DNA of 64,000 nucleotides from an uncultured Bacteroidales bacterium (GTDB lineage Bacteria > Bacteroidota > Bacteroidia > Bacteroidales > UBA932). The stretch spans positions 23,495 to 87,494 of the forward strand of contig ONJB01000009.1 in NCBI GenBank assembly GCA_900318015.1, read 5' to 3'. Shown here in pieces: positions 43,114-52,663 of the stretch. The first letter of the stretch is position 1, and each line of letters begins with the position of its first letter. The translations under genes and the position numbers were made by a program. The notes below the pieces were generated by a model, which was not told the DNA's origin, made no database searches, and saw only the letters and a program-made list of their open reading frames with translations.

Positions 43114-43911
43114 CTATCGCTCCTCGACGCGGAGGAAGCCGTCGGCGCCGAGCAGAAGGGAGGCAGAGACGCCGGGGATGCGGGCGAGAAGGGTGTCCAC
43201 GGGATATCGGGTGAGACTGTTGCAATGCGAGCAGCCCGGCAGGGCGAGCTGCGCTCCGCCGCTGCCCAGCAGGTAGAAGCGGTCCTGCGGCGCATCGTAG
43301 TTCAAGGCCGTGACGGTACCTTTGAAAGTGCAGGGGATTCCCTGTTCCGTGTAATCCAGCAAGCGTTCGCTCCAGACGGTTCCACGGGCGGAAGTGAAGG
43401 CGGCGGGGGTGCCGTCCGGGCCGATGCCTACCACCATCACGCTGCCGCCGCCGGCCGCCACGGCGTGGAAATCCATCAACGGATAATAGCCCGCGTACTG
43501 GGTGTTGAAATCGAATACGGTCCAGGCGGTGTCGCCGGTCCGATGGGCAATCTCCCCGGCGTCCGTAACGGCCCAGAGGGTGTTCCTGTCTGCGGCCAAG
43601 GCGCGGAGACGGCCCTTCACGGGCAGTGTTTCACGAGCCACGACCGTTCCGTCCGCATTCAGCATGGAGAGTTTCCGTCCATCGGCATCCAGGGCATACA
43701 GCCGTCCGCCACAGGACGCCAAGGCCGTCAGAGGGCGCTCCAGCGGTCGCTTCCGCAGGATGTTTCCCGTTGCATCCAGCCAGGCGAGATAGTCTCCGGC
43801 GGCGAGAAAACCGCCGTCATCGGTCGCAACCCCGGTACGCAAATCCTGTCCGCGGGCCGTCAGGCAGCCTACGGACAGGAAAAGCGTCAGGAGCAGGAGC
43901 CGGGCCGTCAT
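43114..43911 (-). CDS. Secreted protein of unknown function coupled to GH3
   Basis: This 265-aa exported protein has a signal peptide (LFLSVGCLTARGQ). The body is made of short repeating beta segments (GGRLYALDADGRKL, DRNTLWAVTDAGEI, GSVMVVGIGPDGTP) that suggest a small beta-propeller. A CSHC pair lies near the C-terminus in LPGCSHCNSLTRY. I do not recognise the family. Its ATG overlaps the GH3 stop by one base (TAATG), a sign of translational coupling, so it probably works with GH3 in glycan binding or export. Confidence 0.7.
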   Translation of the reverse strand: MTARLLLLTLFLSVGCLTARGQDLRTGVATDDGGFLAAGDYLAWLDATGNILRKRPLERPLTALASCGGRLYALDADGRKLSMLNADGTVVARETLPVKGRLRALAADRNTLWAVTDAGEIAHRTGDTAWTVFDFNTQYAGYYPLMDFHAVAAGGGSVMVVGIGPDGTPAAFTSARGTVWSERLLDYTEQGIPCTFKGTVTALNYDAPQDRFYLLGSGGAQLALPGCSHCNSLTRYPVDTLLARIPGVSASLLLGADGFLRVEER

Positions 43912-46900
43912 TACTTCCGGCCGCGGCTGACCAGTTTGAAGTCGGAGAAGGAGGCCTTGAGTGGCTCGGCTTGCGGCATGGGCACGCCACCTCTCCGGGC
44001 GCCACCGCCGCCGCGCATCATCATGGGCATCTCGCCCTCGCAGGCGATCACACCCACCTGGACGTCTTTCAGGACGGCCTGCGCGATGCCCATCTTCTCG
44101 AATTTCTTGCCGTCTACGGAGTACCAGGCGGTATAGTAGTCACCATCCTTTTCCAGGCGGAGCCAGAGGACGTTGTCCGCGCCCACGATGCCGTCCAGGG
44201 GCAGGGTCGCGACGCTCTTCTGCTGGCCGTTCTCTTCTACCATCAGCTGCAGCTGACCCGGGGAAGGCGCAGCGCCGGGCTCGGCCGGCCGGCGGAAGCT
44301 GAAGGTGGCCGTACGGACGAATTTCACGAAGTTGTCGTCACACTGGTAGGCCACGAGGCCCGCGTTCTGGGCCGGCGGGGCCGGGGCGCAGACCATCTTC
44401 GTTTCCACGGTCCAGTCGGAATTGGCACTCTGGAGCAGGATGTTGGGCACGGAATTGCCGCTGAGGGCGATGTCGCCCTTGCCGGCGGTCAGCACGAGGC
44501 CGTTCGCGCTGGAGAGCATCCATGCGGTGGGATCCTCCCGGACCCAATGCCAGGCATCGTTCAAGGTACCCTTGCGGAAGGTGTCGGAGGCACCCTTCGT
44601 GCCGAAGTTCACCGTCACCTGGCGGCTGTCGCCGGTCTGGCCGTCGTGGAGGGTCACCACGGCCGTGCCGGGCACGGCGTCCGCCTGCTTCACGGTCACG
44701 TCGATGGCCGGATTGGCCGCCACGGCTTCCACCTTCGGCGCCTTGCCGGGCTTGAGCAGATAGCTCAGGGAGGCGGCATCACCGAGTTTGACCGCCTTGC
44801 CGCCGACCTTCAGGCTGGCGAGCCCGAGATCCGGCATCACCTTCACGGCGAAGGTGTCCTCCTTGGTGCATCCGTCGATGGTGACGGTGCAGGTCACGGT
44901 GGCGACGCCCATCGACACGGCCTTCACCGTGCCGTCGGGGGCGACGGTGGCCACGGCCGGGTTGTTGCTCGTCCAGACGCCCTTGGCGCCCTCGTAGAAG
45001 CTGTCGTCGTTCATGCAGGCGGAGAAGGAGGCTTTCGCTGTGTCCCCGATGCGCAGCACGGAGGCGTCACAGCTGGCCCAGACGGTCTTGAGGCGGCGAT
45101 TCAGCTTGCCGGACATTGTCGCGGTCACGCTGCCACGGATGTCCTGCGAGGAGGAACCGAACTCGAACACGTAGCGGCCCGGGTCGTAGGTCATCCGGTC
45201 GGCCTTCATATCCCAGAACCAAAGGTCCGCGCAGTCGATGTCGATGCGGACGGTGCGGGTCTGGCCGCGCGGGATGGTCACCCGCTGGAAGCCCTTGAGG
45301 CGCTTCGCCGGACGCTCCAGCGCGGCCGGGCTGTCCGGGGTGCGGACATAGATCTGCACCACCTCGTCGCCGCTGACGTCACCGGTGTTGGTCACGTCCA
45401 CGCTCAGCGTCACCTTGTCGTTCGGGGTGATGGCGTTCTTGCTGATGCGGAAGTTGCTGTACGCGAAGGTCGTATAGCTCAGTCCGTAGCCGAACGGGTA
45501 GGACACTTCACGGTTGAAATACCACAGAGTGCGGCCCTGGTTGCCCGAACTGCGGCGGAGGTTGTAGTCGGTAATGGCCGGCAGGTCCTTCACGGTCTTG
45601 AACCAGGTGGCGTTCAGCTTGCCGCCCGGGGAGACTTCGCCGAAGAGCAGGCGCGGGATGGCCTCGCCCTGGGCCTGGCCGTTGTAGCCCGTCCAGAGGA
45701 TGCCCCCGATGCTCGGGAGGTGACGGAACTCTTCCACCTCCACGCAGCCGAGCGTCTGCATCACCACGATCGTGCGCGGGTTGACGGCCGCCACGGCCTG
45801 AATGAGCTTGAGCTGGTTTCCGGGCAGCAGGAGGGTCAGCCGGTCGGCCTCCTCGGTCGCCGTGTTCTCGTCGGTGCCGACGAACACGATGGCGACGTCC
45901 GCGTCCCGGGCCGTTTGAAGCGTAGCCTCGTCAATCGGCGCGTCCTGCGGGGCCTTGTACACGAGGTAGACGGTCTGAGGGCCATTGTAACCGAGCTTGA
46001 GGGCGCTGGTCTTCATGGGCATGCTGGCGCCGTAGACGCCGCCCACCCGGGCGCCGGAAGCCTTCGTGGCCTCGATCCGGCCGATGAGGTTGCCGTCCGG
46101 GCCGCCCACGCGGATTTCCACGATGCCGCCCTCGGTGGGGATGTTCAGGCCGACGGTGATGTTCTCGATGCCCGTGATGTCCACGTTCTCGTAGGCGGTC
46201 CAGGAGCCGTCGTCAATGGAACGGACCTGCTCCTCTTCGCCCATGCCGGAGCCGACCGTGATGCCGTCGGCGCAGGATGTGTACTTGGTGGCGTCGTAGC
46301 GGGTGGTGGAGCCGTCAGTCTTCTCGATTTCGAAGTAAGCGATGTACAGCAGGTTGCTCTTGCTCTTGATGTCGCCGCCTACGGCCAGGCGCACGTCGAC
46401 GTCATAGCCCTTGGCCTTCAGCCAGGCCTGGATGCCGGCGTAGGGAGAGATCATCGCGGAGGCCTCCGGACGGCCGGAATACGGTCCCAGTTCCACGTCA
46501 TCGGCCTGCGGGCCGATGAGCGCGATGCTCTTCAGCGCCTTCGGGTCCAGCGGGAGGGACTTGCCTTCGTTCTTCAAGAGGACCGGGGTCTTCACGGCCA
46601 GTTCGGCCGCGAGGGCGCGGTTCGCCGCCGAGCTCACGCGGGACGGTTCGAACTTGGAGTACGGCACCATCTGGTCGGGATCGAACTCGCCGGTGCGCAT
46701 CCGGATGGTGAACATGTTGATGAGGGCGCGGTCGATCAGGGCCATCGGCAGGATGCCCTGCTCATAGGCGCTGATGGCGAAGCGCTGGTAGATGCTGCCG
46801 CAGTCGGAGTCCACGCCGGCGGCCAGGCCGTACGCCGTCGCGAGCTCGCGGGTCTCGGCGTAATAGTGTCCGTCGTAGATGTCCTGGATGGCGGCGCAGT

Positions 46901-47708
46901 CGCCGGTCACATAGCCCTTCATGCCGTAGGTCCGGCGGGCCAGGGTGTCCAGGTAGAAGGCGCTGGCGGAAGTCGGGACATGGTTGACGGCATTGTAGGA
47001 GGACATGATCGACGGCAGCTTCTCGTCCTCGATCAGGCGCTTGTAGGGATACAGGTAGAACTCGCGCATGTCGCGGCTGTCCATGTTGGAACTGGACACG
47101 TGGCGGTCGAACTCGCTGTTGTTGGCGAAATAGTGCTTCGCCGTAGGAACGGCCTTCAGGTATTTGGGGTCGGAGCCCATGAGGCCGCGGACGAAACCGC
47201 GGGCGATCTCCGCGGCCAGGAACGGATCCTCGCCGTACGATTCGCCGGTACGGCCCCAGCGGGGGTCGCGGACCGGCTCCACGACGGGCGACCAGAAGGT
47301 CAGGCCCTTCGTGCCGGTGGCGTAGATGGCGCGCGCCTCGTCGGCGATGGCGGAGGCCATCCGCTCGGCGACGGCCGGATCCCAGCTGGATCCGATGGCG
47401 ACACTGTTGGGGAAGGAAGACGGCCCGAGGATGCCCACGGAGGGGTTCGCGCCGGAGAGCACGCCATGCAGCGCCTCGCTCCAGACATTGTAGTTCTTGA
47501 GGCCGAGCCGGGGCACGGCGGCCATGTTGTTGCCCAGCAGGCTCTGCTTCTCTTCAAGCGTGAGGCGGGACACCAGGTCCGTCGCGCGCTCCTCGAAGGA
47601 GTAAGCCGTGTTGAGGTAGATGGGAAGCTGGCTGTCCTGGGCCAGCGCGGAAGCGGCGGCGGCCAGCGCCAGCGTCCCGGTGAGGAAAAGCGTTCGGATA
47701 CAGTTCAT
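43911..47708 (-). CDS. Multidomain GH3 glycosidase with Ig-like and concanavalin-like C-terminal domains
   Basis: This 1265-aa secreted enzyme has a GH3 barrel (about 30-350) with the nucleophile Asp270 in GYVTGDCAAIQD and the KHYFANN substrate motif (191-197). The alpha/beta sandwich follows (about 365-730) and carries an inserted beta-sandwich (about 500-600). Then come an Fn3-like domain (about 770-860, GDVSGDEVVQIYVRTPDSP), a Big2-like domain (about 900-990, WTSNNPAVATVAPDG) and a DUF1349/concanavalin-like domain (about 1080-1265). The last 400 residues are extra compared with the usual 750-850-aa enzymes and suggest polysaccharide binding. The substrate (beta-glucoside or beta-xyloside) is undecided. 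Confidence 0.93.
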   Translation of the reverse strand: MNCIRTLFLTGTLALAAAASALAQDSQLPIYLNTAYSFEERATDLVSRLTLEEKQSLLGNNMAAVPRLGLKNYNVWSEALHGVLSGANPSVGILGPSSFPNSVAIGSSWDPAVAERMASAIADEARAIYATGTKGLTFWSPVVEPVRDPRWGRTGESYGEDPFLAAEIARGFVRGLMGSDPKYLKAVPTAKHYFANNSEFDRHVSSSNMDSRDMREFYLYPYKRLIEDEKLPSIMSSYNAVNHVPTSASAFYLDTLARRTYGMKGYVTGDCAAIQDIYDGHYYAETRELATAYGLAAGVDSDCGSIYQRFAISAYEQGILPMALIDRALINMFTIRMRTGEFDPDQMVPYSKFEPSRVSSAANRALAAELAVKTPVLLKNEGKSLPLDPKALKSIALIGPQADDVELGPYSGRPEASAMISPYAGIQAWLKAKGYDVDVRLAVGGDIKSKSNLLYIAYFEIEKTDGSTTRYDATKYTSCADGITVGSGMGEEEQVRSIDDGSWTAYENVDITGIENITVGLNIPTEGGIVEIRVGGPDGNLIGRIEATKASGARVGGVYGASMPMKTSALKLGYNGPQTVYLVYKAPQDAPIDEATLQTARDADVAIVFVGTDENTATEEADRLTLLLPGNQLKLIQAVAAVNPRTIVVMQTLGCVEVEEFRHLPSIGGILWTGYNGQAQGEAIPRLLFGEVSPGGKLNATWFKTVKDLPAITDYNLRRSSGNQGRTLWYFNREVSYPFGYGLSYTTFAYSNFRISKNAITPNDKVTLSVDVTNTGDVSGDEVVQIYVRTPDSPAALERPAKRLKGFQRVTIPRGQTRTVRIDIDCADLWFWDMKADRMTYDPGRYVFEFGSSSQDIRGSVTATMSGKLNRRLKTVWASCDASVLRIGDTAKASFSACMNDDSFYEGAKGVWTSNNPAVATVAPDGTVKAVSMGVATVTCTVTIDGCTKEDTFAVKVMPDLGLASLKVGGKAVKLGDAASLSYLLKPGKAPKVEAVAANPAIDVTVKQADAVPGTAVVTLHDGQTGDSRQVTVNFGTKGASDTFRKGTLNDAWHWVREDPTAWMLSSANGLVLTAGKGDIALSGNSVPNILLQSANSDWTVETKMVCAPAPPAQNAGLVAYQCDDNFVKFVRTATFSFRRPAEPGAAPSPGQLQLMVEENGQQKSVATLPLDGIVGADNVLWLRLEKDGDYYTAWYSVDGKKFEKMGIAQAVLKDVQVGVIACEGEMPMMMRGGGGARRGGVPMPQAEPLKASFSDFKLVSRGRK

Positions 47709-47733
47709 AAGAGGTCCAAGTCTTTGACAATCT

Positions 47734-47741
47734 CAAAGATA
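47734..47741 (-). promoter_or_regulatory. -7 box TATCTTTG of the GH3 operon
   Basis: A consensus box 25 bp before the GH3 ATG, divergent from the lipase-like gene promoter. Confidence 0.6.
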
Positions 47742-47783
47742 CGATTTTTTGCCGGAAGATGTACACCTTTCGCCCGACTTGCG

Positions 47784-47791
47784 TATATTTG
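47784..47791 (+). promoter_or_regulatory. -7 box TATATTTG of the lipase-like gene
   Basis: A consensus box 19 bp before the ATG at 47811. Confidence 0.6.
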
Positions 47792-47810
47792 TTATCCATA
47801 AACTGCCGTG

Positions 47811-49013
47811 ATGAAAAAGATCCTGTTATCCGTCCTCACCGTCCTGGCGCTCGTCTCCTGCGTCCGGGAAGGGATTCCAGAGGAAACCCCTTTGCGCTCT
47901 TACGACATCACCGCCGTGAAGTCCTATGGTTCCTTGGAGGAACTGTTGAATGAAACCGGGTATTCCATGATGGGGTTCGGGTTCCTGCTCTCTTTCTACT
48001 TCCCCGACTACGACAAACCGGTCAGCGCCATCAGCTATACCTACCTTTCCGAGGACCCGCAAGGGAAGCCGGTGGAATTGTCCGCCCTCCTCTACATCCC
48101 CGATGCAGCCTTGAACGGCACGAAGGCCCTGACCGGCATCTCCTTGACCAGCCACGGCACCATCGCCTCCAATTTCGAGTGTCCCACGATGAAGGCCCAA
48201 TTCGAAGGGGTACTGGCTTGGAGGAACTATGCCATCGTGATGCCCGACTACTACGGCTTCGGCGCCAGCGCGGACCGTCCCCAGGCCTTTTTGGACCCGA
48301 AAACCACGGCACGCGGCAACATCGACGCCTACTTGGCCGCCCGCCAGCTGCTGGAAGACCGGAAGGTTGTCCTCCCGTCCCGGTTGTTCAGCTTCGGCTA
48401 CTCGCAGGGCGGGTTCAATTCCATGGCCAACCTCAAGTATGTCTCCGAGCATCCCGAACTCCATATCAGTTTCGAGAAAGTGATGTGCGGCGGCAGCCCC
48501 TTCGACTTGGAGCTGACTTGGAACGCCTACACCGGCGGGACCTTCCGCAACGCCATCGCGTTCGTCCCCCTGAGCGTGGTCAGCATCAACGAGACGCAGC
48601 ATCTGGGAATCCCTTATGACAACCTCTTCAAGGGGGAATTGCTCCACAACTGGAGGAATTGGATCCTGTCCAAGGAGTACACCCTTACGGCCATTAACGG
48701 ACTGCTCGGCACCCGCGACCTGGCGGAAGTCCTGAATGACGATTTCATGGCGGGGCGGGGCGATGCCCATGCCCGCGTCCTGGCGGCCTGCCGGCGCTGT
48801 TCGCTGACGTCCGGATGGGCCCCGCCTTCCGGGACGAAGATCATCCTGTATCACTCGAACCAGGATGATACGGTCCCCTATGCCAATCTTACGGCCATGA
48901 AAGCCTTCCTGGACGTGGCCGCCCCCGGTAGTTACACCGCCGCTGACGGGAACCACGGCGGACATACCGACGCAGTCTTCCATTTCATCTTGAACCTGAT
49001 TCCCGAATGGTGA
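47811..49013 (+). CDS. Alpha/beta-hydrolase lipoprotein (secretory lipase-like)
   Basis: This 400-aa protein has a lipoprotein signal (LALVSC). The alpha/beta-hydrolase triad is readable: Ser in the nucleophile elbow FGYSQGGFNS (about residue 200), Asp in NQDDTVPYAN and His in GNHGGHTDA. The family resembles bacterial secretory lipases/esterases acting on short acyl or feruloyl/acetyl esters. I took the ATG at 47811 rather than an adjacent in-frame GTG. Between GH3 and GH92 genes it may deacylate the same glycans, but this is inference. Confidence 0.87.
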   Translation: MKKILLSVLTVLALVSCVREGIPEETPLRSYDITAVKSYGSLEELLNETGYSMMGFGFLLSFYFPDYDKPVSAISYTYLSEDPQGKPVELSALLYIPDAALNGTKALTGISLTSHGTIASNFECPTMKAQFEGVLAWRNYAIVMPDYYGFGASADRPQAFLDPKTTARGNIDAYLAARQLLEDRKVVLPSRLFSFGYSQGGFNSMANLKYVSEHPELHISFEKVMCGGSPFDLELTWNAYTGGTFRNAIAFVPLSVVSINETQHLGIPYDNLFKGELLHNWRNWILSKEYTLTAINGLLGTRDLAEVLNDDFMAGRGDAHARVLAACRRCSLTSGWAPPSGTKIILYHSNQDDTVPYANLTAMKAFLDVAAPGSYTAADGNHGGHTDAVFHFILNLIPEW

Positions 49014-49088
49014 CGGACCTCTCCGGGTATGAAAAAACCGCGCACAAGACGCTGTCCTGCACGCGGGGAAAGAGGGTGTCAACCGCGG

Positions 49089-49643
49089 TTACTTCTTGAA
49101 GAAGCGGTTGTAGAGTCCCAGGAAGCCGGCTCCGTGGCGGGCTTCGTCGCGGGCCATCTCGTGGATCGTGTCGTGGATGGCGTCGTAGCCGAGGGCCTTC
49201 GCTTTCTTGGCGATTTCGAGCTTGCCTTCGCAGGCGCCGGCCTCCGCCTCATAGCGCTTCTTGAGGTTCGTCTTGGTGTCCCAGACGACTTCGCCGAGGA
49301 GTTCGGCGATGCGGGCGGCGTGGTCCGCTTCCTCGAAGGCATAGCGCTTGAAAGCGTCGGCGACTTCCGGGTAGCCCTCGCGCTCGGCCTGACGGCTCAT
49401 CGCGAGGTACATGCCCACTTCCGAGCATTCGCCCTTGAAGTGGTCCTGCAGGCCGGCCCAGACCTCCGGGTCGCAGCCCTTGGCGACGCCGAGCTCATGC
49501 TCGCAGGCCCACATGGGCTTGCCGGCCTCTTCCTTGATTTCGACGAACTTTTCGGCCTTCGCGTGGCAGATCGGGCACTCTGCGGGCGGGTTTTCACCTT
49601 CGTAGACGTAACCGCAGACGAGACATCTGAATTTCTTTTTCAT
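49089..49643 (-). CDS. Rubrerythrin-type peroxidase (N-terminal rubredoxin-like domain)
   Basis: This 184-aa cytoplasmic iron protein has an N-terminal rubredoxin-like domain ([10 protein letters not shown] and CPICHAK, four Cys) followed by a ferritin-like diiron domain with Glu/His residues in [27 protein letters not shown] and [10 protein letters not shown]. The order (rubredoxin first) is that of reverse rubrerythrin. It reduces hydrogen peroxide with NAD(P)H-derived electrons and protects anaerobes from oxygen. A TACCTTTG box at 49686-49693 lies 43 bp upstream. Confidence 0.93.
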   Translation of the reverse strand: MKKKFRCLVCGYVYEGENPPAECPICHAKAEKFVEIKEEAGKPMWACEHELGVAKGCDPEVWAGLQDHFKGECSEVGMYLAMSRQAEREGYPEVADAFKRYAFEEADHAARIAELLGEVVWDTKTNLKKRYEAEAGACEGKLEIAKKAKALGYDAIHDTIHEMARDEARHGAGFLGLYNRFFKK

Positions 49644-49685
49644 GGTTGGGTATCCTTTTAGTGTTGTTTGGAATTATTCTATTTA

Positions 49686-49693
49686 CAAAGGTA
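49686..49693 (-). promoter_or_regulatory. -7 box TACCTTTG of the rubrerythrin gene
   Basis: A consensus box on the minus strand; an AAGGA tract close to the ATG may serve as a ribosome-binding site. Confidence 0.55.
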
Positions 49694-49798
49694 AGAATAA
49701 TCCGCATCATTTGCAACAGCGTCTGAAAAGATGTAACTTTGAAAAGATTTCACCCCCTTGTGCAATATTTTGGCAGAAAGGGAGTATTTCTTTGCAGT

Positions 49799-52663
49799 AT
49801 GATACCATTTCTCAAACAGGTCGCGGCCCATTATCTCGCGACGGATATCGAAGGGACCTGCTTCGTTTTCCCGAACCGGCGGTCGGCCGTGTTCTTCCGG
49901 AAATACCTCGGCGACCTCCTGCGGGAGGGCGGCGCGGACCGGCCCATGCTGGCGCCCCAGTCCCTGACCATCAATGATTTCTTCTACAAGGTCCAGGGCG
50001 GTGAGGTGACCGACCGCATCCGCCTGCTGCTGGAACTGTACGAATCCTACAGGGCGGTGTACCCGAAGGCCGAGCCCCTGGACGAGTTCGTCTTCTGGGG
50101 CGAGGTGATCCTCGCGGACTTCGGCGACGTGGACAAGTTCCTCGTGGACGCGGAGGACCTGTTCACTGACGTGGCGGATTTCAAGGATATCCAGGACGAC
50201 TACAGCCACCTGTCGGAAGTCCAGCGGGAGGCCATCCTGCATTTCGTGGACCATTTCCGCGACCGGAACGGCCGGCTGACCGTCCGTCTGGATACGGACG
50301 ACGCCACCGTGAAGGCCCGTTTCCTCCAGGTCTGGAACATCCTCTTTCCGCTTTATAAGGACTTCCGCGGGCGCCTCCGGGCGAAGGGAATGGCCTATGA
50401 GGGGATGGTGTACCGCGACCTGGCCGAACGCCTGAAAGGAGGCGAGTCCGTCGCCGACGTCCTGTCGGCCGTGTTCCCGAACGCGCAGCGGTTCGTGTTC
50501 GTGGGCCTGAACGCCCTGAACGAGTGCGAGAAGACGGTCCTGCGCCGCCTCCGCGACGCCGGTCTGGCGGAGTTCTGCTGGGATTTCGTCTCCGATGCCG
50601 TGCGGGACCCCCGGAACAAGTCGTCCGTCTTCATGCGGGAGAATGTCCGGGATTTCCCGAATGCGTTCCCGGTGGATCCGGAAGGCCTCGGAAAGCCCTC
50701 CTTCCATGTCGTGAACGTGCCTTCCTCCGTGGGACAGGCGAAGCTCGCCCCCGAGATCCTGGCCCGCTGCGATACCGGGGATCCGGTGGAAACGGCCTTC
50801 ATCCTGCCCGACGAGAATCTCCTGATGCCCCTGCTGAACTCCATCCCGCCGGAGCATGCCCACATCAATGTGACGATGGGGTGCCCGCTCACGGGCGGTG
50901 CCGTCTATTCCCTCGTGTCGGCCGTCGCCCTGATGCAGCAGCGCCTGCGGGAAAAGGCCGGCAGCTGGCACTTTTACCACCGCGAAGTCCGGTCCATCTT
51001 TTCCAACAGCCTGTTCCGCGCCGTCCTGACTCCGGAGGAGGAGTCCGTGGTCCAGGCCGTCAAGCGGGATGCCAAATATTACATCCCGCAGGCGGACCTG
51101 CAGGGCGGGCCGCTGCTGGACCTCGTGTTCCGACCGGTCATCACCCGGCCCAAGGAGGCCTCCGCCGACCAGAACCGCGAACTGGTCCGCTATCTCTCCG
51201 AGCTCGTCAGCTATGTGGGCTGGAAACTCCGCGGGGTGGAGGAGATGCTCCTGGAACTGGATTTCGCGAAGCGGTGCATGCAGTCGCTGAACCTGCTCGG
51301 GGACATCGGCCTGGACGTCCTGCCGGCCACCTGGCTGCGCCTGCTGGACGAACTGCTGTCCGGCGAGGCCGTGCCGTTCCGGGGTGAACCGCTGAAGGGC
51401 TTGCAGGTGATGGGACCGCTGGAAACGCGCGCGCTGGATTTCCGGAATGTCATCCTGTTCTCCGCGAACGAGGGTACGTTCCCGCGCCGGAGCGCCAGCG
51501 CTTCCTTCGTCCCGCCGGAGCTCCGGAAAGGATTCGGCCTGCCCACCTTCGAATACCAGGACAGCGTATGGGCCTACTATTTCTATCGGATGATCCAGCG
51601 CGCGGAGCACGTGTGGCTGGTGTCCGACAGCCGTACCGAAGGCCTCAAGACCGGCGAGGAGAGCCGGTATATCAAGCAACTGGAATATCACTACCGCGTT
51701 CCGCTGGAACGTTTTGTCGCCACGTCCCGCATGGAGCTAGCGCCTGAAGCGGACATCATTCCCAAGACGCAGGAGGATATCGACCTGATCCGGAACGGGG
51801 AGCATTCCGCCTCGTCCCTCCAGAGTTACCTGTCCTGCCCGGCCAAGTTCTACTACTCCTTCATCAAGCGCCTGACCACCGAGGAAGAGGTGCTGGAGGC
51901 GATGGACGCCGGCGCCCTGGGGACCGTGTATCACGGCACCATGCAGGCGCTGTACCAGCCTTATGTCCACCGATGCCTGACCGTGGCGGACATCGACGGG
52001 ATGCTGAAGGACCGGAAAGCCATCAAGGCCCTGGTCCGGGAAACGATCATCGACAAGATGCGTACGGTCGATGTCACCGGCCGCGACCTCGTCGTGGAGG
52101 AAGTCATCGTCGAGTACGTCCTCCGGACACTCCGGCACGACCGGGACCTTCTGGTCCAGTCCGGGTCGAAGGGGTTTGACATCCTGTGCCTGGAAGGGCG
52201 GATGACGGGAACGTTCGAAGGATACCGGATCAAGGGCTTCGCGGACCGCATCGACAGCTACCTCGGCGGGGAAGCCCGCATCGTGGACTACAAGACGGGC
52301 AAGGTGGAGCAGGAAGACATCGACATTACCGACGACAACGCCGCCGACGTGGTGGAGAAACTCTTCGGGCCTACGAACAACGGCCGTCCGAAGATTGCCC
52401 TCCAGCTGTTCCTGTACGGCCTTCTGGCGCAGGAACAGGTAAATCTCCGTGGCCGCCCCGTGGTCAATTCCATCTACTCGGTCTCCCGCCTGTTCACGGA
52501 GCCGCTCGAGGACCGTCCGGCCAGTGCGGAGTTCGCTCGCTTAACGCGCGAGTGCCTCAAGGACCTTCTTGCGGAGATGACGGACCCTGCCGTGCCCTTC
52601 CGCCGGACGGAAGAGCGGAAGACCTGCGAATATTGTGACTTCAAAATGATTTGCGGACGATGA
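49799..52663 (+). CDS. AddB-like PD-(D/E)XK nuclease with Fe-S staple
   Basis: This 954-aa subunit belongs to a RecBCD-like double-strand break repair machine. The N-terminal two thirds is an inactivated helicase-like region (DIEGTCFVFPNRRSAVFF at the start). The C-terminal nuclease has RIVDYKTGKVEQEDI with the DYK catalytic residues, preceded by SCPAKFYYSF and ending CEYCDFKMICGR; these four Cys are those of an AddB-type 4Fe-4S staple. The start at 49799 is preferred because the longer frame lacks similarity. The stop overlaps the next gene's ATG (ATGA), so the pair is translated as a unit. Confidence 0.9.
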   Translation: MIPFLKQVAAHYLATDIEGTCFVFPNRRSAVFFRKYLGDLLREGGADRPMLAPQSLTINDFFYKVQGGEVTDRIRLLLELYESYRAVYPKAEPLDEFVFWGEVILADFGDVDKFLVDAEDLFTDVADFKDIQDDYSHLSEVQREAILHFVDHFRDRNGRLTVRLDTDDATVKARFLQVWNILFPLYKDFRGRLRAKGMAYEGMVYRDLAERLKGGESVADVLSAVFPNAQRFVFVGLNALNECEKTVLRRLRDAGLAEFCWDFVSDAVRDPRNKSSVFMRENVRDFPNAFPVDPEGLGKPSFHVVNVPSSVGQAKLAPEILARCDTGDPVETAFILPDENLLMPLLNSIPPEHAHINVTMGCPLTGGAVYSLVSAVALMQQRLREKAGSWHFYHREVRSIFSNSLFRAVLTPEEESVVQAVKRDAKYYIPQADLQGGPLLDLVFRPVITRPKEASADQNRELVRYLSELVSYVGWKLRGVEEMLLELDFAKRCMQSLNLLGDIGLDVLPATWLRLLDELLSGEAVPFRGEPLKGLQVMGPLETRALDFRNVILFSANEGTFPRRSASASFVPPELRKGFGLPTFEYQDSVWAYYFYRMIQRAEHVWLVSDSRTEGLKTGEESRYIKQLEYHYRVPLERFVATSRMELAPEADIIPKTQEDIDLIRNGEHSASSLQSYLSCPAKFYYSFIKRLTTEEEVLEAMDAGALGTVYHGTMQALYQPYVHRCLTVADIDGMLKDRKAIKALVRETIIDKMRTVDVTGRDLVVEEVIVEYVLRTLRHDRDLLVQSGSKGFDILCLEGRMTGTFEGYRIKGFADRIDSYLGGEARIVDYKTGKVEQEDIDITDDNAADVVEKLFGPTNNGRPKIALQLFLYGLLAQEQVNLRGRPVVNSIYSVSRLFTEPLEDRPASAEFARLTRECLKDLLAEMTDPAVPFRRTEERKTCEYCDFKMICGR

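Noticed and set aside
43626-47801. Very long plus-strand frame opposite GH3
   Set aside because: It arises from the high GC content opposite a real GH3 gene; its translation is low-complexity Gly/Val/Arg/His-rich and matches no protein family.
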